A stretch of DNA of 64,000 nucleotides from Amycolatopsis benzoatilytica AK 16/65 (GTDB taxonomy: Bacteria > Actinomycetota > Actinomycetes > Mycobacteriales > Pseudonocardiaceae). Positions 57,732 to 64,000 of this stretch are shown piece by piece. Numbering within the stretch: the first letter of the stretch is position 1; the number at the start of each line of letters is the position of its first letter. The position numbers and the translations under genes are program-made. The stretch lies in contig NZ_KB912942.1 in NCBI RefSeq assembly GCF_000383915.1, forward strand, positions 7,008,387 to 7,072,386. Direction: 5' to 3'. The notes beneath the pieces were generated by a model. It had not been told where the DNA came from. It did no database searches and saw nothing but the letters and a program-made list of their open reading frames with translations.

Positions 57732-58838
57732 TCACCTCCTGCTGCCGGTGTCTGGCCCGCGCGAGATCCTCGGCGGCTGAGTGGGTGGCATGGGCGCCGG
57801 CGCCGGGGCCATCACCAGCGGCGAGTCCGGGGCGAGCCCCGGCTCGCCGCCCGTGTCGGTGGCCGGTGGCGGGACGTGGGGCCAGGCGTCGGGCAGCCGG
57901 TGCAGCTCCCGCCGGGCACCGCTCCCGCCACCCGTGGCGCCGGTGGTGCCTGTGGTGTCGAGGGGCAGCCACACCTGGTCGGCCGGGCTGGGGTGTGCGG
58001 CCTCGGGGTTGAGCAACTCGGCCGCGGCGGTGGCGACCGGCACCGAGCGCGGGTCGTCGAGCTCGCGCCACGCCTTGTGCAGCAGCCGGCGGGCGGTGGC
58101 CTCCCGCCGCGAGGTCGGCAGCCACACCAGCACCGGGGTGGTGATGCCGGTGGCCTCCGCGAGCGCGGCGTAGCCGGCCAGCTTCCCGGCGAGCTTGGCC
58201 AGCACCTCGGTGCCGAAGTCGTACTCGAGGAAGAACTCGATCTCGGCGCCGCGGGCGGCCCAGCGGCCGTAGGCGTCGGGTTTGATCAGGTCGCCGAAGT
58301 GGCGGGCGCAGCGGGTTTCCGACCACCACGCGCCTAGCACCGTGTGCTCGCCCGGCGCGCTGTTGGTGGCCGTGGCGCGGGCGGTGGCGACGAGGGTGGC
58401 GAACCACTCGTTCACGCCGACGGTGTGCGCCAGGCGCAGGGAGTGCGCGACCCCGAACGCGCGGTCGTGCCGGTAACCGAGTTCCTTGACGTCCAGGCCG
58501 TCCTCGGCGGCCAGCACCGCCGCCCCGGCGGGGGCGAGGACATAGTGCATCGGCGCGGTGCCGGCGGTGATGAACGGCTGAAACCGGTCCACCACGCCCC
58601 ACTGGAACAGCTCCCGCAGCCGCATCCGGCCGGACCGAAACGACGGGAAGGCCAAGGCGGTGATCTGGTGGGCGGTGAGCACGCGGTGCTCGTGCAGCAT
58701 CCGGATGATCCACCGGTCCCGCGGGGTCAGCCGCCACGCCAGCACCGCCTGGTGATCGGCGGTGTTCGCGGCGCGCGGGGTCGGGCGGGTGGCCTTGTGG
58801 CCCCGCAGCGCGCGTTGCCTGGTCGGGTTGGTAATCAC
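57732..58838 (-). CDS. Replication-relaxation family protein
   Basis: 368 residues from GTG 58838 with a TGGAGGT site. The N-terminal winged-helix region (LTPRDRWIIRMLHEHRVLTAHQITALAF, RLRELFQWGVVDRFQPF) and the following FFLEYDFGTEVLAKLAGKLAGYAAL stretch are typical of the actinomycete replication-relaxation family, thought to act in plasmid replication or transfer initiation. The C-terminal ~70 residues are Pro/Gly-rich. It lies between the VirD4-like ATPase and the membrane gene. Confidence 0.85.
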   Translation of the reverse strand: MITNPTRQRALRGHKATRPTPRAANTADHQAVLAWRLTPRDRWIIRMLHEHRVLTAHQITALAFPSFRSGRMRLRELFQWGVVDRFQPFITAGTAPMHYVLAPAGAAVLAAEDGLDVKELGYRHDRAFGVAHSLRLAHTVGVNEWFATLVATARATATNSAPGEHTVLGAWWSETRCARHFGDLIKPDAYGRWAARGAEIEFFLEYDFGTEVLAKLAGKLAGYAALAEATGITTPVLVWLPTSRREATARRLLHKAWRELDDPRSVPVATAAAELLNPEAAHPSPADQVWLPLDTTGTTGATGGGSGARRELHRLPDAWPHVPPPATDTGGEPGLAPDSPLVMAPAPAPMPPTQPPRISRGPDTGSRR

Positions 58839-58890
58839 GGCACAAACCTCCAGAAAATGTTGTGTGGCAAGGACTTCCGCTGGGTGTCGG

Positions 58891-61515
58891 TCAGCCGTGG
58901 CGGCGCGGGTCGGCACTGCGCTGCCGGACACGAGACGACGGCCGCGACTGCGGCTGCCCCGTGGGCGCGGCGGGCCGCTGCGGCGGCCGGAACTGCGACC
59001 CGGACGCGGGCGCGGTGGCGCCGGTGGCGCAGCTGCGGGCGGCGCGGCGGGCGATCCCGCGGATCTCGCGGGCGCGGCCGGGGATCGCGCGCGGGAGCGG
59101 CTGGGTGCGCATGGTGAACGGCTGCGCCTCCTCCCCGTTCAGCACAAGGCGCACGGCGGCGTGGTAGACGCCGAGATGCGCGAGGTCGTGGTCGGACAGC
59201 CGCGGGCTGGTGTGCCGGGACAGCTCGCGGGAGTCCTCCGGGGAGGCGTTGAAGAAGATCTTGCTGCGGGCGTTGGTCGACATGCCCTCCCGCAACTCAC
59301 GCGGCAACTGGCCCAGGTGCTGGTGGGCCAGGGTCATCGCGACCCGGAACCCCCGCGCCTCGGCCAGCATGTCCTCGATGGGGTAGGGCAAATTGAGGAA
59401 GTTGTGACACTCATCGATCACCAGCGACGCGTCGTTGCGTTGCCGTTGCGGGGTTCGGGCGCGGCCGGTGGTGGCCTGCCATGTGCGCGCCACCACCAGC
59501 GAACCGACCAGGCGGGTGGTCTCCTCACCCAGACTTCCCTTGGGAATGCGCACCAGGCAGATACCGCCGTCGAGCACACTGGACATGTCCACAGTGGAAT
59601 GCCCGCCCGCGATGGCGTCCCGCACGAACGGCCGCAACAGGAACGCGCGCAGCTTGTTCATCAACGGCGAGATGACCTGGCTGCGGGACGAGTCGGTGAG
59701 TTCCTCGTACCAGGACCAAAACCCGCGCAGCACCGGGTCGGTGACCCCGGCCGTCACCCGCGACCGGAAGGCGGGATCGGCCAGCAGCTTGGGCAGGTCC
59801 GCCAGTGTCGCGACCCCCTCCTGGGTGCGCAGGGTCAGGCACGCGGCGCGCATCACGTCGTCGGTCCGCGGCCCCCAGAACGCCGAGTACACCCGCCGGA
59901 ACACCGAGACGAGGTTGTCGACGGTCAGGTCGGTTTCCCCGCCGTCCAAGGGGTTCAGGCACGGCGGACGACTCTTCGAGTCGGCGTCGAACAGCACGAC
60001 GCGGTCGCCGGCCGATTTCGGCAGCCGGGACAGGACGTCGGTGACGAGGTCGCCCTTGGGGTCGATCAGCACGATCCCGCGCCCGGCCTCGGCGTCGGCC
60101 AGGATCATGTTGCCCAGCAACGTGGACTTGCCGGAGCCGGTGGCGCCGATGACGTGCAGGTGGTGCCGCGCGTCCGGGACGCGCAGCGCGACGGGGCGTT
60201 CGTGGCCGGTGTCGGTGACCCCGATCGGCTTCGCCGCCGGGCCGGGGGTGGCGATGCCCGGTGGCGGGGCGATCGCGCGGGCACCGGCGCGCTGGACACC
60301 GGGGATCGCCTCGTCGACAGGCAGGTGCGCCAGGGCCGCCAGCTCGCCCACTGAGAGCAGGTCGCCGGCGCCGAGGCGCCGGTCGGCCAGCACCGGGCCG
60401 GGGTGGCGGACGCGGCGGCGGGTGTAGTGGTTGTGCTCGGTGTAGGAGGCGAAGCTGGCGGCGAGGGCGTGTGCCCGGCCGCGGGCGACGTCCCGCGCCG
60501 TGCGCACCTCGGCCTCCGTCGCGCGCTCCGGGAGGAGGGTGGCGACGGCGTAGCGGATGACCGTCTCGTATTGGGAGCCGCGCTGCTTGCCCACGATGGC
60601 GCGGTTCTGCGCCGCGTACTCCAGCGAGGTCTGCGGATCGCTGTGCAACGCACCGGACTTCGTGGTGTGCCGGGCCGGTCCGGTCTTCACGCCGGGGGTG
60701 ACCAGATCCAGCAGGCGACCGACCAGCCGGGTGGAGCCGCCGGTGTGCACCCGCCGCGCGGACCGGCGCGCGCGAGCGACGCGGCGGCCGGTGACCGGGC
60801 GGGCCAGGATCTGCACGCAGGCGTACTCGTCCCGCCCCAGCCCGACCGGGGCGCCAATGAGGGCGCGGATCGGGTCGGCGTCGAAGTCGGTGCGGATCGG
60901 CAGCGCCTCGGAGCGGGCGAGGCGGAGTTCACCGCCGATGACCAGCCGCCGCTGCCCGTCTCCGGGCGCGGGTAGGGGTGGGTCGGCGGGGCCGACGTGG
61001 GTGTGCGCGCCGGGCCAGGCCGCCTCGATCGCGCGTTCGACCAGGCCGGGTGGGATCACACCGGGCACCCACAGCCGGATGCCGACCCCGGTCTCGGAGA
61101 ACACGTACTCGCACGCCACGTGCGGTTGCCCGGTGAAGGCCCGCCGCCAGGCCGGGCGCAACAGCCCGACGAGGTTGGACCACAACGCCTGCCCGCCCGC
61201 GGGATCGACCTGGGGTGGGGCGAGCACGGTGACTTGGCGGGCGTCGGCGACCAACCTGGCGTGGCAGCGGCGCACCCACCGGCGCCGGCCGAGCACGAAC
61301 CCGGCGAGGCCGACCGCGAGCACCGGGGCGACGATCGGTCCCCACGTGATCGCCCAGTCCCGCAGATGCGCCAGGAGCGTGAGCAGTGCGCCGCCGGGGT
61401 CGCGCAGGTAGTCGCCGAGCCACCCCCCGGTCAGCCCGGTGCGGGCGAGTCCGGTGGTGGCCGGCGGGGTGGGCAGCTCGGGGTGAATGAGGGCAGCAGG
61501 TATCCAGGCACGCAT
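58891..61515 (-). CDS. VirD4/HerA-like conjugation ATPase
   Basis: 874 residues. N-terminal membrane segment(s) (WGPIVAPVLAVGLAGFVLG, about 59-78) are followed by a long variable region. The ATPase domain has Walker A GATGSGKST (457-465), IDPKGDLVTDVLSRLP, Walker B SLVIDECHNFL and a TraG-like C-terminal sensor region (TLAHQHLGQLPRELREGMSTNARSKIFFN). The protein should act as coupling protein or DNA pump for type IV secretion in actinomycete elements. The Ala/Pro/Gln/Arg-rich tail is probably disordered. Encoded 59 nt after the broken VirB4-like gene. Confidence 0.9.
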   Translation of the reverse strand: MRAWIPAALIHPELPTPPATTGLARTGLTGGWLGDYLRDPGGALLTLLAHLRDWAITWGPIVAPVLAVGLAGFVLGRRRWVRRCHARLVADARQVTVLAPPQVDPAGGQALWSNLVGLLRPAWRRAFTGQPHVACEYVFSETGVGIRLWVPGVIPPGLVERAIEAAWPGAHTHVGPADPPLPAPGDGQRRLVIGGELRLARSEALPIRTDFDADPIRALIGAPVGLGRDEYACVQILARPVTGRRVARARRSARRVHTGGSTRLVGRLLDLVTPGVKTGPARHTTKSGALHSDPQTSLEYAAQNRAIVGKQRGSQYETVIRYAVATLLPERATEAEVRTARDVARGRAHALAASFASYTEHNHYTRRRVRHPGPVLADRRLGAGDLLSVGELAALAHLPVDEAIPGVQRAGARAIAPPPGIATPGPAAKPIGVTDTGHERPVALRVPDARHHLHVIGATGSGKSTLLGNMILADAEAGRGIVLIDPKGDLVTDVLSRLPKSAGDRVVLFDADSKSRPPCLNPLDGGETDLTVDNLVSVFRRVYSAFWGPRTDDVMRAACLTLRTQEGVATLADLPKLLADPAFRSRVTAGVTDPVLRGFWSWYEELTDSSRSQVISPLMNKLRAFLLRPFVRDAIAGGHSTVDMSSVLDGGICLVRIPKGSLGEETTRLVGSLVVARTWQATTGRARTPQRQRNDASLVIDECHNFLNLPYPIEDMLAEARGFRVAMTLAHQHLGQLPRELREGMSTNARSKIFFNASPEDSRELSRHTSPRLSDHDLAHLGVYHAAVRLVLNGEEAQPFTMRTQPLPRAIPGRAREIRGIARRAARSCATGATAPASGSQFRPPQRPAAPTGQPQSRPSSRVRQRSADPRRHG

Positions 61516-61574
61516 TGCGGGTCCTTCCCCAAAAGGCTGCGAAGAATGGTCAGACGGAAACGGGATGGCGGCTG

Positions 61575-62755
61575 TTAGGCGGCATCGAGTTCGATGTCGT
61601 CGTCGGGGCCGGCCGAACCGAATTCATCGGTCTCGGCCGTGTACGCCTGCTGGTCGGCGGTGTCGTCAGCCCAGCCCAGATCGACATAGGACTGTTCGGT
61701 GTCGCCGGTGTCCGCGTTGTCCTCGTATCCGGCGAGTTCGGCCGGATTGCTGGTGACGAGGTAATGCTCGGTCGGTGAGGCAATACTCTGGAACGCGACC
61801 CGCTGGGTTCCCGCCGACAGCAATCCCTGGCCCCGGTCCGCCGAGAGCAGGAATTGACGTTCCCCGGCCGACAGATCGAAGGTCCGGGTGATCTCGTCGA
61901 TGGCCTGGGACGCCTGCCGCAGCAGGATCTGGGTCGCGGCGTTGGCCACCACGGCTTTGCCGAGGTCGTTGCCGAGCACGTCGGCGGTGTCCTGCGTGGC
62001 GACGGTCAGGCCCGCCCAGTGCTTGCGGGAGGCTTTGGCCATGCGGAACAGGAACTCCGCGCCCGATTTCTCTTTCATTAGCAGCCATGCCTCGTCCACG
62101 ACCACCAGGCGGGGGCGGCGGATCGCGGGGTTGGACACCCGCCGCCACACGGCATCCAGGGTGAGCAGGGTGCCGATGCCTTTCAGCTCGTCGGGCAGGT
62201 CCCGCAGGCTGAACACCACCAAGTGGCCTTCGGGATTGGTGGTGGTCGCCCCGTCGAACAGTTGCTTGAACGCGCCCTCCACATAGGGATGCAGCCGCGC
62301 GGCGAGTTCGGCGGCGGCCCGGTCGCCGGTCTGGCCGGCGGTGGCGAGCTGGTCGCGCAAGGTCCGCAGCGTGGGTGAGGGGCGGGTCCAGGTGCGGGCG
62401 TCGGCGGTGATCCCGACCTGCTGGTAGGTGGCGGCGATGCCCCGGTCCAGCGCGGCCCGCTCGGCGGCCTCCAGCTCCCCGCCGACCAGCACGGCGATGA
62501 CGGTGTGCAGGAACAGGCTGCGCCGGATCAGGGCGTCGCGCGGCGCGGTGCGGCGCCCATCAGGCCGGGTGTGGATCGGCAGATCGAACGGGTTGAGCCG
62601 GACGCCTGCGGCGCCGAGGTGGACGTAGGTGCCGCCGACCGCGCTCGCGAGACGGGCGTACTCGTCCTCCGGGTCGACGACCGCGATCTCGATCCCGCGA
62701 TACAGCGACCGCAGCAGTTCCAGCTTCACCAGATAGGACTTGCCCGCGCCGGAGC
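61575..62755 (-). pseudogene. VirB4-like conjugation ATPase, 5' part removed by IS21-family insertion
   Basis: The remaining ~393 residues start exactly in the P-loop: SGAGKSYLVKLELLRSLYRG follows the IS end. Downstream are IAVVDPEDEYARLA, Walker B-type RLVVVDEAWLLMKE, TVATQDTADVLGNDLGKAVVANAATQILL and an acidic tail, all typical of VirB4/TraE-type ATPases. The upstream half must lie beyond the element outside the window. An internal ATG at 62729 could give a product without Walker A, which would be inactive. Loss of VirB4 would normally abolish conjugation. Confidence 0.88.
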
Positions 62756-62762
62756 TGATGGC

Positions 62763-62804
62763 GCTCGCCGAGATGGGCCAGTCCTGCTCTCCGAAATGGG
62801 CCAG
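62763..62804 (+). repeat. Subterminal repeats of the IS21-family end
   Basis: GCTCGCCGAGATGGGCCAG (62763-62781) and GCTCTCCGAAATGGGCCAG (62786-62804) match at 17 of 19 positions and are spaced 23 bp, as expected for transposase-binding repeats at an IS21 end. Confidence 0.75.
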
Positions 62805-62828
62805 CTGAGGAGTGCAGCGTAGCCGGTG

Positions 62829-63206
62829 TCAGCGGCGGAGCGGGATCACTCCGTCGGGTGCCGCGACGGGCATCTGCGGGCGTGCGGCTTCGGGTGTGGT
62901 GAGCAGCGCGACGATGGTGACCGGGCCGCCGCAGTGCGGGCAGTCCCGCTGGGCCGCGATGTGCGGCAGGGGCACTGCAGGCGCCAGCGGGGGCGCCGCC
63001 GGAGGCGGTGTCCCGAAGGACCTGGCGGTGACTGAGACGGGTGTGGTGCGTTCGACCTCCCGTCGGGCGGCTGCGGTGCGTTTGCACTGGCGCGAGCAGT
63101 AGAGCCGGGTCTTGGCTTGCCGGCCGGTGGCGACGAACGCTTCCCAGCAGATCGGGCAGGTCTTGCGGGTCGCGTTGTAGTTCGGGTCGTGTGGGTCAGG
63201 AGACAT
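62829..63206 (-). CDS. Small zinc-finger accessory protein of the IS21-family element
   Basis: 125 residues. Two CxxC-type pairs in the N-terminal half (KTCPICWEAF, LYCSRQCKRT) and one near the C-terminus (RDCPHCGG) suggest zinc binding. It overlaps istB by 11 nt and ends about 75 nt from the element end. Some actinomycete IS21 elements carry a third gene here; the function is unknown. Confidence 0.7.
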   Translation of the reverse strand: MSPDPHDPNYNATRKTCPICWEAFVATGRQAKTRLYCSRQCKRTAAARREVERTTPVSVTARSFGTPPPAAPPLAPAVPLPHIAAQRDCPHCGGPVTIVALLTTPEAARPQMPVAAPDGVIPLRR

Positions 63207-63984
63207 GTGCGTTCACCGCCTTGCGCAGCTTGTCCGATGTGGACTGATGTGAGCGGAGTCGATAGGAGGGGCCGTCGATACCGACGACGGTCGCGCGGTG
63301 CAGCAGCCGGTCCAGCATCGCTGCGGCGACGGTCGCGTCTCCGAAAGCCGTTGCCCAGTCAGCGATCCCGACGTTTGTCGTCAGGATCGTGCTCGACTTG
63401 AGGTAACGCTGGTTGATCACCTGGAACAACGCTGAGGCCCCGTCGCCGGGCAGTGGGAGATAGCCGAGCTCGTCGATCACGAGCAGTTTCGGTCCGGCGA
63501 AGAACCGCATGCAGGTGGCCCAGCGTCCTTCGACCGCGGCCTTGTGGCAGCGGGCGGCGAGGTCGGCTGCGGTGGTGAAGTAGACCCGGTTGCCGGCTTC
63601 GGCCGTGCCGCGCGCGAGTGCTGTGGCGAGCATGGTCTTTCCGACTCCGGGCGGCCCGACGAACAACACGTTGGAGGCGTCGTCGAGGAACCGCAGCGTC
63701 GCCAGGTCGCGGATGAGTTTCTCGTCGACGCCGGGTTGGGCGGCGAAGTCGAAGTCCGCCAGAGTCCAGGGATCCGGGAGGCAGGCGAACCGCAACCGGC
63801 CGGCGAGGCGGCGTTCTTCGGTGGCGTTGACCTCGATTTCCAGCAGCCTCTCCAGCGCCGCGGTCATCGACAGGTTCTCCGCGCGGGCCTGGTCGAGGAT
63901 GCGGGGCAGGGCTTCGGCGGCGTTGTCGAGCTTGAGGTAGGAGAAGTGCGAGCGGAGTTGCTGATAGCGGCGGGCCTCGCTCAT
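63196..63984 (-). CDS. istB: IstB-like ATP-binding transposition protein
   Basis: 262 residues, full length. A helical N-terminus (YLKLDNAAEALPRILDQARAE) precedes the DnaC-like AAA+ core: Walker A GPPGVGKT (residues 110-117), Walker B LLVIDELGYLPL, STILTTNVGIADWATAFGD and the C-terminal LDRLLHRATVVGIDGPSYRLR. IstB helps IstA choose targets and assemble the transpososome. Its ATG forms ATGA with the presumed istA stop. Confidence 0.95.
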   Translation of the reverse strand: MSEARRYQQLRSHFSYLKLDNAAEALPRILDQARAENLSMTAALERLLEIEVNATEERRLAGRLRFACLPDPWTLADFDFAAQPGVDEKLIRDLATLRFLDDASNVLFVGPPGVGKTMLATALARGTAEAGNRVYFTTAADLAARCHKAAVEGRWATCMRFFAGPKLLVIDELGYLPLPGDGASALFQVINQRYLKSSTILTTNVGIADWATAFGDATVAAAMLDRLLHRATVVGIDGPSYRLRSHQSTSDKLRKAVNAHVS

Positions 63985-64000
63985 CTGTGGCCCTGAACGG

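Larger units (their letters stand above)
62756..64000 (-). mobile_element. IS21-family element, one end and distal genes; continues past window edge
   Basis: The end visible here begins TGATGGCGCTCGCCGAG at 62756 and is followed by a repeated 19-bp motif, the multiple-repeat end structure of IS21-type elements. Inside are istB and a small zinc-finger gene reading toward this end. istA should lie to the right of 63984; its last codons appear to overlap the istB ATG. The element interrupts the VirB4-like gene. The other end and the target duplication are out of view. Confidence 0.85.

Noticed and set aside
58762..60354. 530-codon open frame on the plus strand
   Set aside because: Antisense to the VirD4-like ATPase, whose Walker motifs are on the minus strand; typical high-GC shadow.

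Overview
ORGANISM AND BASIS. The window is high-GC DNA with strong third-position G/C bias, frequent GTG starts and pervasive 4-nt ATGA/GTGA overlaps. It carries DUF397/DUF5753 regulator pairs, a BTAD regulator and actinobacterial Tad and conjugation genes. It is an actinomycete, probably of Pseudonocardiales or Streptomyces type. Most of the window is accessory, element-like DNA rather than core chromosome. All calls come from reading the sequence; no database search was run.

LAYOUT. (1) 2-2410: 3' part of a pPIWI-RE protein, a prokaryotic Argonaute-like family, cut by the left window edge. (2) 2614-15979: a tightly coupled biosynthetic operon of unknown product. It encodes a nucleotidyltransferase-like protein, a SAM methyltransferase, a carbamoyltransferase, an aldo/keto reductase, a Gfo/Idh/MocA oxidoreductase, a GlcD-GlcE fusion, a GlcF-like Fe-S protein broken by an IS3-family element, an M20 amidohydrolase, a GT2 glycosyltransferase and a PhyH dioxygenase. 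At least eight rare TTA codons lie in it. A convergent seryl-tRNA synthetase (16034-17296) follows across a shared hairpin. (3) 17504-21347, minus strand: a lasso peptide cluster with precursor, cyclase, RRE, protease and a PIMT-like methyltransferase. The 40-residue precursor is a short unlisted ORF with a Gly1/Asp9 core and an Asp6-Thr7 pair, the signature expected of an aspartimide-modified lasso peptide. Its transcript starts further right among small element genes (to 24270). (4) 24347-26923: operator, XRE/DUF397 regulators and small hypotheticals. (5) 26999-40271: a Tad pilus locus with prepilin peptidase, lipoprotein, SAF/CpaB, CpaE-like, CpaF, TadB, TadC, Flp pilin, TadE/G-like pseudopilins and a membrane-anchored LysM-BTAD regulator. 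(6) 40342-44080, minus: HxlR regulator, then a recombinase operon (tyrosine integrase, HTH protein, zinc-ribbon recombinase-like protein) fronted by three copies of a palindromic operator. (7) 44897-56473: a plus-strand module centred on a MoxR-type AAA+ ATPase, a HEXXH-VWA protein and two RAMA-domain paralogues, interrupted by a minus-strand double winged-helix protein. (8) 56442-62755, minus: conjugation genes (transglycosylase-NlpC/P60 hydrolase, membrane protein, replication-relaxation protein, VirD4/HerA-like ATPase, VirB4-like ATPase). The VirB4 gene is cut at its Walker A motif by an IS21-family element that runs off the right edge.

HOW IT FITS TOGETHER. The integrase, the VirD4/VirB4/NlpC set, the replication-relaxation protein and the primase-like proteins indicate an integrative conjugative element or integrated plasmid, apparently disabled by the IS21 insertion. 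The Tad pilus, lasso cluster and MoxR-VWA-RAMA module look like cargo or maintenance functions. The biosynthetic operon is less GC-biased than its surroundings, is TTA-rich and is itself broken by IS3, so it is probably a separate acquisition.
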